This document shows positions 51,114 to 60,313 of a DNA stretch of 64,000 nucleotides, in pieces; the stretch's first letter is position 1, and the number at the start of each line of letters is the position of its first letter. The position numbers and the translations under genes are program-made. A model generated the notes under the pieces. It saw only the letters and a list, made by a program, of their open reading frames with translations. It searched no databases and was not told the DNA's origin. This DNA is from Gloeocapsa sp. PCC 7428. Lineage in GTDB: Bacteria > Cyanobacteriota > Cyanobacteriia > Cyanobacteriales > Chroococcidiopsidaceae. The stretch spans positions 140,467 through 204,466 of the forward strand of contig NC_019746.1 of NCBI RefSeq assembly GCF_000317555.1. The letters run 5' to 3'.

Positions 51114-54100
51114 ATGACAGACATTATCGACATCTACGAATTATCTCCCATGCAACAGGGGATGCTGTTTCATTCACTCTACACCCCTGACGGAGTCTAC
51201 TTTGAACAACGCAGTTGCTGCATCAAAAACCTCAACCTCAACGCCTTCAAACAAGCATGGCAACAAGTCATCAATCGCCATTCCGTCTTACGCAGCGCTG
51301 TTTATTGGGAAGAAGCCGAAAAGCCGCTGCAAGTTGTTTACCAGCAAGTTGAACTTCCGTGGATTGAATTGAATTGGCAAAACTTAACACCACCGCAACA
51401 ACAACAGCAACTCGAAATTTTTCTTCAACAAGATCGCGATCGCTCTTTTGACTTCAATTCTCCCCCATTGATGCGCTGCGCGACAATCCAGGTGCAACCA
51501 GATGCTTATTACTTCGTTTGGAGTCATCATCACATCCTAATGGATGGCTGGTGTAATGCACTTTTGCTCAAAGAAGTTTTAGCGTTTTATCAAGCCGCGT
51601 GTCAGCAGCAATCGCTATTTATACCACCAGCCCCACCGTATCGTAATTATATCGAGTGGTTACAACAACAAGATTCTGTAGCCGCAGAAGCCTATTGGCG
51701 GCGATATTTGGCGAATTTCACCACACCTACGCGCTTGAGTGTTAACCTGCAAACAACAGCGTCGCCATCACACCGCGAACAAGTTCAATTATCTGCAACT
51801 GTTACCAAGGCGCTACAAAATTTAGCACAACAGCATCGCCTAACTTTGAATACGATTGTACAAGGCGCGTGGGCGCTGATTTTGAGTCGTTACAGTGGTG
51901 AAATGGATGTTGTCTTTGGCGCAACAGTATCAGGGCGATCGCCTGATATTATCGATGTAGAATCGATTATTGGATTGTTTATTAATACTATCCCTGTGCG
52001 TGTTCAGGTGGCTGCGGATGCAAAGTTATTGCCGTGGTTACAGCAATTGCAAGCCCAGCAACTTGACAGTCAATCGTTTGCTTACACTGCTTTAGTTGAT
52101 ATCCAGCAGTGGAGCGATCTACCAAATGGTACGCCACTGTTTGAAAGTTTGGTTGTCTTTGAAAACTATCCGGTATCGCTAGAGACAATCTTACAACAAT
52201 GGAGCGATTTACACATCAGTCAAGCGCAAGGATTTGAACGTACTAACTATCCGCTGACGCTAACAGCTATTCCTGGCGATCGCTTATCGTTACAAATTGA
52301 CAGTAATGGCAATGATAGTAGTATTCACGCTATTATAGCACATTTACAAACACTTTTAACGGCGATCGCAAATAATCCGCAACAACGTTTATGTGACTTG
52401 CCGTTGTTAACGGATGCTGAACAGCAGTTATTGATGCAATGGAATGATACAGAAGTTAATTACGCTAATGTTACTCGCCCCCTAAATCCCCCACTTGTGG
52501 GGGACTTTGAAAGGTTTGGTTTCCCTCAGAATTGGGGGGCTGGGGAGGCTGAGGGGGCAAATCATCAACGCCATTTTATTTACGTCCATACTTTATTTGA
52601 GCAGCAAGTCGAACGAACTCCAGATGCGATCGCTGTTGTTGGCAAACAACAGTTAACTTACCAAGAATTGAACGCTAGAGCAAATCAGCTAGCGTATTAT
52701 TTACGTAGTATTGGTGTCAAACCTGATACTATAGTCGGACTTTGTGTCGAACGTTCTTCCGAAATGATCGTCGGGTTACTGGGGATTCTCAAAGCAGGTG
52801 CCGCCTATCTTCCCCTCGATCCGAAGTATCCGCAAGCACGCTTGGCGTATATGCTAGAAGATGCTCAAGTATCTGTATTAGTTTACACAACAATAGAAAA
52901 AAATTGGCAAGTTCCGAAGGGCGTTGATCTTGATTCGGACTGGGAGGCGATCGCACAATATGATTGCGACAATCCGGTTAGTGTCACCGATGCCGAAAAC
53001 TTGGCGTATGTGATTTACACATCAGGTTCCACCGGAAAACCTAAAGGAGTGATGATTCCCCATCGGGCGCTGACAAACTATACATTATTTGCAGCCCAGG
53101 AATTTGGTTTAACGCTGGGAGAACGTATTTTACAATTTGCTTCGATTAGTTTTGACGTTGCGGCGGAGGAAATTTATCCGTGTTTGACGCATGGCGGTAC
53201 ATTGGTGTTGCGTGATGATGACTGGATTGCGTCAGCAAAGGCATTGATCGGATTGTGCAATGAATATCAAATCACCATCTTAGATTTACCTACCGCCTAC
53301 TGGCAACAACTGACCCGACAAATTGTTGCAGAATCCCTCTGCTTACCGAGATGTCTGCGACTGACGATTATTGGTGGTGAAGCAGCATCACCAGATTGTA
53401 TTGCTTTGTGGCTGCATCATACAAATCATACACGTTTACTTAATGCTTACGGTCCCACCGAAACCACAATTTCCAGTACCTATTGGGAAGTTGACGATGT
53501 ACTTGCAATTCCCATCGGTAAACCCATTGCCAATACTCAAGTATACGTTCTCAATTCGCAATTATTACCGGTTCCCATTGGCGTACCAGGAGAATTATAT
53601 CTTGGCGGAGTGGGTGTAGCACGCGGCTATCTTCATCAACCCGAATTAACTGCTGAAAAATTTATTCCGAATCCATTTGTAGAAGGCAAGAGGCGAGAGG
53701 CGAGAGGCAAGAGGCAACAGTTAGAAGAGAATTCAGATAAATCCTATAGTAGTCGGATTTATAAAACAGGCGATCGCGTCCGCTACCGCGAAGATGGTAA
53801 TTTAGAATTTATCGATCGCATTGATACCCAAGTCAAAATTCGCGGCTTTCGCGTTGAACTCGGCGAAATTGAAACTCTCCTTCATCAACACCCCGCAATT
53901 CAAACCGCTGTCGTCACCCAAGTCACTACAAACGATGATAGCCGCCTCATTGCCTATGTTGTCCCCATTCCCAATTACCAACTACCCGTTACCCCTTCCC
54001 AACTCCACACTTTCCTCTCCCAACATCTCCCCGCTTACGCCATCCCATCCCAATTTATTACGCTTGAATCGCTACCGCTAACACCCAACGGCAAAATTGA

Positions 54101-57100
54101 CCGCAAAGCTTTACCGACTCCAGAATATATATCATCGCAGTCATTAATCCTTCCACGTACTGCAACCGAGGAAATACTGACGGGCATTTGGTTAGAAGTA
54201 CTGAATTTAACACAAATCAGTATCAATGATAATTTCTTTGAACTCGGCGGACATTCATTGTTAGCAACTCGCGTGATTTCGCAAATAAGACAAGCATTTG
54301 CAATCGAGTTACCGTTGCGACAACTGTTTGAAAAGCCGACAATTGCTCAACTTGCACCAGAAATTGATGCAGCGATCGGAATCAACACAATCGCACCTCC
54401 AATTTTACCTGTTTCGCAGCAGGAATTACCGTTATCTTTCGCGCAACAACGGTTGTGGTTCTTATCGCAACTCGAACCTGATAGTCCTGATTATAATCTT
54501 GCTGCCGCAGTTCAGATTACTGGCTTATTAAATATCGATGCTTTAACTCAAAGCTTTAATGAAATTATTGATCGGCATCAAACTTTACGTACCGCCTTTG
54601 TAGCTTTTGATGGACAAGCACGACAAATTATTCATCCCACAACTTCTATAGATTTGCCTATCATCGATTTGAGTGGAATTGATGCATCGACGCAAGCAGG
54701 AGAAATCAAACGAATTGCAGATCGCGAGTCGCAACAACCGTTTAGTTTAGATCGCAGCCCTCTACTACGAGTCAAAATTGTTCATCTCGGCGATACGCAT
54801 CACGTCATGCTGCTAACGCTACATCACATCGTTGCCGATGGGTGGTCAATTGGGATTTTAGTCCGCGAATTAGCCGTATTATATCCGGCATTTTGTCAAG
54901 GAAAGCGATCGCCTTTACCAGAATTATCGATTCAATACGCAGATTTTGCAGCATGGCAACGTCAATGGCTACAAGGTGAAATTTTAGAACGTCAACTATC
55001 CTACTGGAAAGTGCAATTGCAAGATGCACCGAGTTTACTCGAATTACCAACTGATTATCCACGTCCGGCGGTACAGAGTTGGCAAGGAGGTAGTTACACT
55101 TTTCAACTTTCACCCGAATTAACCGCGCAGTTGAAACGTTTGAGTCAGCAATCGGGCTGTACGCTGTTTATGACGCTACTCGCTGCATTCCAAACGTTGT
55201 TATATCGTTACACTGATAGCGAAGATATTGTTGTTGGTAGTGCGATCGCTAACCGCAATCGTGCCGAAATAGAACCATTAATTGGCTTTTTTGTCAATAC
55301 ATTAGCCCTGCGGACAGATTTATCAGGAAATCCTACATTTGAAGAGTTATTGCATCGCGTCCGCGAGGTAACTTTAGGGGCTTACGCACATCAAGATTTA
55401 CCCTTTGAACAACTTGTTGATACGCTTCAACCACAGCGCTCATTAAGTTACAATCCGCTGTTTCAGGTGATGTTTGTTTTACAAACAGCGATCGCAGATT
55501 TAGAAATTGCGGGTTTGTCGTGGAGTATTATAGCACAAGAGCGCCAAACTGCTAAGTTTGATTTAACACTATCGATTGAGGAAACCGCAACCGCGTTGCA
55601 AGGAGTTTTGGAATATCGTCAAGATTTGTTCCAAAGCGCAACCATCGAACGTATGACGAAGCATTTGGAAATTTTGTTAGATGCGATTGTATCAGATCCT
55701 GAACAGCAAATTTCGCAATTTAATTTTCTCACTGACTCAGAATTACAGCAAGTACTCGTTGACTGGAATCAAACGCAAGTTGATTACCCGCAAATGTGCG
55801 TACATGAGTTATTTGCAGCCCAAGCGATGCAGAATCAGGATGCGATCGCATTAGTATGGAAAAATCAGCAACTCAGCTATCAACAATTAAACACCCAAGC
55901 CGATCAACTTGCCCAACAACTACGCAATTTAGGAGTAAAATCAGAAACACGAGTCGGTATTTGCTTAGAACCCTCATTAGAAGTTATCATCGGCATTCTA
56001 GCTATTCTTAAAGCAGGTGGAACTTACGTACCTCTCGATCCACAACTTCCGTCTGCACGTTTAAATTTTATATTAGAAGATGCACAAGTATCAATTCTTT
56101 TGCACGGTTTTCAGTGCGGTAGTTGGGATATAGAAGTTATTCGCAATACTGAATTTTTAAATTCTAATACACCTACTCCCGACCAAATTGCTTATATCAT
56201 GTACACCTCTGGTTCTACCGGAATTCCCAAAGGTGTTTGTGTAACGCATCGCGGCATCATTCGCTTAGTTATTAATAGCAACTACGTTGATTTGAACTCA
56301 TCAGAAATTTTACTCCAAGCCGCACCTTTATTATTTGATGCTTCCACATTTGAAATATGGGGCGCTTTACTCAACGGCGGAAGATTAATTCTTTTACCTA
56401 CGCAACAGCCTTCACTCGATGAGTTAGCAAAAACCATCGCAACACACCATATCTCAACACTGTGGCTAACTACAGGCTTATTTTATCTAATGGTCGATGA
56501 ACAACTACAAAGTTTCAAATCAGTCCGACAATTGTTAGCTGGTGGTGATGTTTTATCTGCCGTTCATGTTCATAAATTACAACAAGCGCATCCAAATTGT
56601 CAAGTAATTAATGGTTATGGACCTACTGAAAATACAACATTTACGTGTTGCTATCCTGTTCCCCAAAATCATGTGCCAACACAACCGATACCGATAGGTT
56701 ATCCGATACCAAATACGTATGTTTATGTATTAGATAAACATCTGCAATTTGTACCGATAGGTGTTCATGGCGAGTTGTGTGTTAGTGGTGATGGCTTAGC
56801 GTTGGGTTATCTCAATCAACCTGAATTAACCGCGCAAAAATTTCTACCCAATCCTTTTAACTTCAACTTAAAAAGCCAGCGGCAATTAAGGATTTATAAA
56901 ACAGGCGATCGCGTTCGTTATCGTGCGGATGGTACAATTGAATATCTCGGTCGTTTAGACAATCAAGCTAAAATTCGCGGCTTCCGCGTTGAACTTGGAG
57001 AAATTGAAACCACTTTATGTCAACATCCAGATGTGAAAGCAGCGGTGGTGATTCCACAGCAAGATGCACCAAATAAACGTTTGATTGCTTACGTTGTTTC

Positions 57101-58883
57101 CGATTCTCAACTTGATTTAGATCTACGCAGCTTTTTAGCAGACAAACTTCCCGAATATCTCATTCCGGCGCTGTTTGTGCAATTAGAAACGTTACCCATT
57201 ACACCCAATGGTAAAGTTGATCGCACAGCGCTTCCTTTACCTAAAATTTCACCTCCGGTTGATAAAAATGCGCTACCAACCACAGCGATTCAAGCAACAC
57301 TTGCACAAATTTGGCAATCAATTTTAAAAGTTGAACAAGTCGGAATTCACGATAACTTTTTTGGGTTGGGTGGTGATTCTATCCTCGCGATTCAAATTGT
57401 CAGTCGGGCGCAGCAAGCTGGTATTCAAATTACACCAAAACAGCTATTTCAACATCAAACTATTGCTGAATTAGCAGATGTTGCTACATCAATATCAAAG
57501 ACGGCTGAACAAGGTATTGTCACCGGATATTCACCTCTGACTCCGATTCAACATTGGTTTTTTGAGCAAAAGTTAACAAATCCACATCACTTCAATCAAG
57601 CAGTTTTCCTTGATGCCAAAACAAAGCTAAATCTAGAGTGGTTAATTCAAGCTGTACAACAGTTAATCTTACACCACGATGCTTTGCGATCGCGTTTTGT
57701 GCAAACTGAATCTGGCTGGCAACAATTTTACACTTCACCCAACGATGAAGCATTAGTAACTCATTTTGACCTTTCTGCAATACCCGAAGCTAGTCAAGCA
57801 TCTGTAATTTCTACGATTGCTAACCAAGTTCAAACCAGTCTAAACTTCTCAACAGGTCCATTAGTCAGAGTTGCTTTATTTGAGCTAGGCAACCAAAATT
57901 GTTTATTATTTGTTATTCATCATCTTGTAGTTGATGGGGTTTCTTGGCGAATTTTATTAGAAGATTTTGAAACAGTTTATCAGCAAATCAGTAATGGAGA
58001 AATTCAACTTCCGCTCAAAACCACTTCCTTTAAACAATGGGCGGAAGCTTTAATAGAATATGCTAAATCTATTGAACTTCACTTTGAAAATGATCCAATG
58101 ATGCAGGATAAATTACCTGTAGACTATGTCACAAGTGAAAATGCGATCGCAACATCTCAACAAGTTGCCGTTACTCTATCTTCAGAATATACACAAGTGT
58201 TGTTGAAAGATGTACCCCAAGTTTATAACACGCAAATCAATGATGTTTTGCTAACAACTTTATTACGAACCTTTGCCCAGTGGACAGGTAACAATTCCCT
58301 TAGAGTTGATGTTGAGGGACACGGTAGAGTAGAACTATTTGAGGATTTAGATTTATCGCGAACCGTCGGTTGGTTTACAACACTGGTTCCCATACAACTA
58401 ACGCAAGCTGATGATTTTGTAGCGACTTTGTTATCTATTAAAGAGCAGATAAAACTACCTAACCAAGGAATTGATTATGGTATCTCTCACTATCTCCAAA
58501 ACTCTAATAATATACTACAAGCTGAAGTCAGTTTTAATTACTTAGGACAAATTGATACTTTACTAGCAACATCAAATTTATTTGAACTTAGAGAACAATC
58601 TCCTGGAGTTACTCAAGACCCAAGTTCACAAAGATACTATTTAATAGAAATTAACGCATCAGTCGTTCAAGGACAACTTAAGTTGATTTGGACTTACAGT
58701 CGCCATTATCACGAATCAACCATTGCCAATCTAGCACAACAGTATTTAGAAATACTCATGCAATTCCTCAATCATTGTTTAGCACAAAAAGCAAAAGGCG
58801 AATACCTATCTGAATTCTCACTAGCACAACTCAAACAAAACCAACTTGACAATATTTTAGCTCAAGTAGAATTTGAACTTTAA
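51114..58883 (+). CDS. Dimodular NRPS C-A-PCP-C-A-PCP-E
   Basis: 2589 residues. C1 (5-440) begins YELSPMQQGMLFHSL and has HHILMDG (H139-G145); this start is typical of DCL domains that follow an epimerase. A1 (about 490-985) has YTSGSTGKPKG; pocket read D-V-E-D-I-G-A-I-S-K, acidic, suggesting a basic residue (Lys, Orn or Arg; low certainty). PCP1 S1048. C2 (about 1100-1530) is LCL-like, with HHIVADG. A2 (about 1550-2020) has pocket D-A-F-W-L-G-G-T-F-K, essentially the valine code. PCP2 S2089. E (about 2140-2585) has HHLVVDGVSWR from H2269. No thioesterase, reductase or terminal C domain follows, so release must occur in trans. Repeat inserts lie in the C1-A1 linker and inside A1. Starts at ATG 51114; no strong ribosome site. 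Confidence 0.94.
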   Translation: MTDIIDIYELSPMQQGMLFHSLYTPDGVYFEQRSCCIKNLNLNAFKQAWQQVINRHSVLRSAVYWEEAEKPLQVVYQQVELPWIELNWQNLTPPQQQQQLEIFLQQDRDRSFDFNSPPLMRCATIQVQPDAYYFVWSHHHILMDGWCNALLLKEVLAFYQAACQQQSLFIPPAPPYRNYIEWLQQQDSVAAEAYWRRYLANFTTPTRLSVNLQTTASPSHREQVQLSATVTKALQNLAQQHRLTLNTIVQGAWALILSRYSGEMDVVFGATVSGRSPDIIDVESIIGLFINTIPVRVQVAADAKLLPWLQQLQAQQLDSQSFAYTALVDIQQWSDLPNGTPLFESLVVFENYPVSLETILQQWSDLHISQAQGFERTNYPLTLTAIPGDRLSLQIDSNGNDSSIHAIIAHLQTLLTAIANNPQQRLCDLPLLTDAEQQLLMQWNDTEVNYANVTRPLNPPLVGDFERFGFPQNWGAGEAEGANHQRHFIYVHTLFEQQVERTPDAIAVVGKQQLTYQELNARANQLAYYLRSIGVKPDTIVGLCVERSSEMIVGLLGILKAGAAYLPLDPKYPQARLAYMLEDAQVSVLVYTTIEKNWQVPKGVDLDSDWEAIAQYDCDNPVSVTDAENLAYVIYTSGSTGKPKGVMIPHRALTNYTLFAAQEFGLTLGERILQFASISFDVAAEEIYPCLTHGGTLVLRDDDWIASAKALIGLCNEYQITILDLPTAYWQQLTRQIVAESLCLPRCLRLTIIGGEAASPDCIALWLHHTNHTRLLNAYGPTETTISSTYWEVDDVLAIPIGKPIANTQVYVLNSQLLPVPIGVPGELYLGGVGVARGYLHQPELTAEKFIPNPFVEGKRREARGKRQQLEENSDKSYSSRIYKTGDRVRYREDGNLEFIDRIDTQVKIRGFRVELGEIETLLHQHPAIQTAVVTQVTTNDDSRLIAYVVPIPNYQLPVTPSQLHTFLSQHLPAYAIPSQFITLESLPLTPNGKIDRKALPTPEYISSQSLILPRTATEEILTGIWLEVLNLTQISINDNFFELGGHSLLATRVISQIRQAFAIELPLRQLFEKPTIAQLAPEIDAAIGINTIAPPILPVSQQELPLSFAQQRLWFLSQLEPDSPDYNLAAAVQITGLLNIDALTQSFNEIIDRHQTLRTAFVAFDGQARQIIHPTTSIDLPIIDLSGIDASTQAGEIKRIADRESQQPFSLDRSPLLRVKIVHLGDTHHVMLLTLHHIVADGWSIGILVRELAVLYPAFCQGKRSPLPELSIQYADFAAWQRQWLQGEILERQLSYWKVQLQDAPSLLELPTDYPRPAVQSWQGGSYTFQLSPELTAQLKRLSQQSGCTLFMTLLAAFQTLLYRYTDSEDIVVGSAIANRNRAEIEPLIGFFVNTLALRTDLSGNPTFEELLHRVREVTLGAYAHQDLPFEQLVDTLQPQRSLSYNPLFQVMFVLQTAIADLEIAGLSWSIIAQERQTAKFDLTLSIEETATALQGVLEYRQDLFQSATIERMTKHLEILLDAIVSDPEQQISQFNFLTDSELQQVLVDWNQTQVDYPQMCVHELFAAQAMQNQDAIALVWKNQQLSYQQLNTQADQLAQQLRNLGVKSETRVGICLEPSLEVIIGILAILKAGGTYVPLDPQLPSARLNFILEDAQVSILLHGFQCGSWDIEVIRNTEFLNSNTPTPDQIAYIMYTSGSTGIPKGVCVTHRGIIRLVINSNYVDLNSSEILLQAAPLLFDASTFEIWGALLNGGRLILLPTQQPSLDELAKTIATHHISTLWLTTGLFYLMVDEQLQSFKSVRQLLAGGDVLSAVHVHKLQQAHPNCQVINGYGPTENTTFTCCYPVPQNHVPTQPIPIGYPIPNTYVYVLDKHLQFVPIGVHGELCVSGDGLALGYLNQPELTAQKFLPNPFNFNLKSQRQLRIYKTGDRVRYRADGTIEYLGRLDNQAKIRGFRVELGEIETTLCQHPDVKAAVVIPQQDAPNKRLIAYVVSDSQLDLDLRSFLADKLPEYLIPALFVQLETLPITPNGKVDRTALPLPKISPPVDKNALPTTAIQATLAQIWQSILKVEQVGIHDNFFGLGGDSILAIQIVSRAQQAGIQITPKQLFQHQTIAELADVATSISKTAEQGIVTGYSPLTPIQHWFFEQKLTNPHHFNQAVFLDAKTKLNLEWLIQAVQQLILHHDALRSRFVQTESGWQQFYTSPNDEALVTHFDLSAIPEASQASVISTIANQVQTSLNFSTGPLVRVALFELGNQNCLLFVIHHLVVDGVSWRILLEDFETVYQQISNGEIQLPLKTTSFKQWAEALIEYAKSIELHFENDPMMQDKLPVDYVTSENAIATSQQVAVTLSSEYTQVLLKDVPQVYNTQINDVLLTTLLRTFAQWTGNNSLRVDVEGHGRVELFEDLDLSRTVGWFTTLVPIQLTQADDFVATLLSIKEQIKLPNQGIDYGISHYLQNSNNILQAEVSFNYLGQIDTLLATSNLFELREQSPGVTQDPSSQRYYLIEINASVVQGQLKLIWTYSRHYHESTIANLAQQYLEILMQFLNHCLAQKAKGEYLSEFSLAQLKQNQLDNILAQVEFEL
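52468..52572. repeat. In-frame CCCCTAAATCCCCC repeat in C-A linker
   Basis: CCCCCTAAATCCCCCACTTG, then GGGGGACTTTGAAAGGTTTG, then GAATTGGGGGGCTGGGGAGG; encodes RPLNPPLVGDFERFGF and a Gly-rich tail between WNDTEVNY and the first A-domain motif HTLFEQQVERTPDA. Shares GGGGGACTTTGAAAG with the FAAL linker repeat. Confidence 0.85.
53680..53722. repeat. In-frame (GAGGCGA)n array in first A domain
   Basis: About five units of GAGGCAA/GAGGCGA encode EGKRREARGKRQQ in the loop just before RIYKTGDRVRYR, where other A domains have a short loop. Confidence 0.85.
53960..54000. repeat. Diverged in-frame heptamers in A-domain C-terminal subdomain
   Basis: CCCAATTACCAACTACCCGTTACCCC encodes PNYQLPVTPSQ, similar to the ACCAATT-encoded NYQLP in the first PKS. 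More diverged than the other arrays, so less certain. Confidence 0.5.
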
Positions 58884-58904
58884 AAAATCATAAATTCTCC
58901 ATAA

Positions 58905-58960
58905 AAATACCTCCCAATCTCTTTCTCTGCGATCTCTGTGTCTCTGCGGTTCGTTATAAA
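58905..58960. repeat. Intergenic repeat before tyrosinase gene
   Basis: CTTTCTCTGCGATCTCTGTG followed by TCTCTGCGGTTCGTTA, same orientation as the copies at 45075 and 51061. It ends about 10 bp before the start codon. Confidence 0.75.
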
Positions 58961-58970
58961 AGTAATTCTT

Positions 58971-60182
58971 ATGAAGTTTCTTCGCCGAATTAAAAAAACG
59001 TCATTAATATTATTTACACTGATTGCGATCGCAACCGCTGCACTGATCTTAATTCTTCATCTTCAAAACTCCCACTCCTATCACCCACCATCCCCAACCG
59101 CAACAGTTCCACCATCAGTTTACCCATCACCTGCTACCAATTCATCAAATTTGCGAGTCCGCAAGAGTGTAGTACAACTTACATCAGCCGAGAAAACAGC
59201 ATTTATCCAAGCATTAAAAACCTTAAAAAATACTATTTCTCCAGATAGCAATCTGAGTGTTTACGACCAATTTGTATTGCAACACGTCTTAACGATGGGA
59301 TTTCAAAAGCGCTTAGGCGCAACAGGTCCCGCCCAAGGTAATCCAGCCCACAGTCAACCCGCATTTTTACCTTGGCATCGTCAATTTCTATGGCAATTTG
59401 AACAAGAGTTACAAAAGATCGACCCTACAGTAACAATACCTTATTGGGATTGGACTGATACCCAAGCATTAGAAGCCATACTACAACCCGATTTTTTAGG
59501 AAATTCGGGTCAAGGCGTTACCGTTAATATATCGAATCAAAGTTATACCGGTGGCGTTGTTTCTTCTGAAATATTTACCGATTGGAAACTCAATGAAAAC
59601 ATTCATTTTGACCCAATCAACATGACTTCGTTAGGGACAAAGCTGCTACGATTTGTTGGAATGCCACCATGCAATCAGTATCCCATGTCGCCATCGGCAG
59701 TAAATCAACTTCTGAGTATCAACAACTACGAAGTTTTTAACGCACTGATTGAAGGTGCATTGGTATTAAATAACAAAAATGAATATTTTGAGGGATGGAC
59801 ATTACACGCCTGCGCGCATTCGATCATTGGCGGTAGCATCGTCGATAAAGATAGCCCCATGCGTCAAACTCGTATTTTAGGGACGATGGATAGTATTCCG
59901 AGTTCTCCCTACGATCCGATTTTTTGGCTGAATCATGCCAATGTAGATCGCCTTTGGGCAAAATGGCAAGATCAAGGTCATACTGGTGAGAGTTTTTATC
60001 CAAAATCCGGTGTACCCTTTGGACACAATCTGCACGACCCGATGTGGCCCTGGGATGGTGGATTATCCCAACCTGGTAATTATGGCTTGGGAAATATCAG
60101 ATCGATGCTGAAAAAAACAAATGTTGTTGTCACGCCCGCAGATGTACTGAATTATCGAAAGCTGGGCTATGGCTATGAATAA
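58971..60182 (+). CDS. Membrane-anchored tyrosinase (type 3 copper oxidase)
   Basis: 403 residues from the ATG at 58971; an upstream in-frame codon at 58938 lies in the repeat and is not credible. An N-terminal Lys/Arg-rich stretch and one hydrophobic segment (about 11-30) are followed by a Pro/Ser/Thr-rich tether (about 38-60), so the enzyme should face the periplasm or be secreted. CuA histidines: H105 (QHVLTMG), H127 (AHSQPAFLPWH) and H136. CuB histidines: H279, H283 (HACAHSIIGG) and H322 (DPIFWLNHANVDRLW). All six ligands of the tyrosinase central domain are present. Tyrosinases oxidise phenols to catechols and quinones. Same strand as the NRPS genes, 87 bp after the last one. Whether it modifies the product, makes pigment or is unrelated is unknown. 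Confidence 0.88.
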   Translation: MKFLRRIKKTSLILFTLIAIATAALILILHLQNSHSYHPPSPTATVPPSVYPSPATNSSNLRVRKSVVQLTSAEKTAFIQALKTLKNTISPDSNLSVYDQFVLQHVLTMGFQKRLGATGPAQGNPAHSQPAFLPWHRQFLWQFEQELQKIDPTVTIPYWDWTDTQALEAILQPDFLGNSGQGVTVNISNQSYTGGVVSSEIFTDWKLNENIHFDPINMTSLGTKLLRFVGMPPCNQYPMSPSAVNQLLSINNYEVFNALIEGALVLNNKNEYFEGWTLHACAHSIIGGSIVDKDSPMRQTRILGTMDSIPSSPYDPIFWLNHANVDRLWAKWQDQGHTGESFYPKSGVPFGHNLHDPMWPWDGGLSQPGNYGLGNIRSMLKKTNVVVTPADVLNYRKLGYGYE

Positions 60183-60313
60183 AGGGATCAGGAAATAATA
60201 ATAACAAAAATAGTAATAAATGTTTTTCTCATAAGATTTGTTGTATATAAATACCGAAGAGAAAGTTTTAGAGTTTTTAGTACAGAAAACTAATTGAACG
60301 AAAGAACATACCA

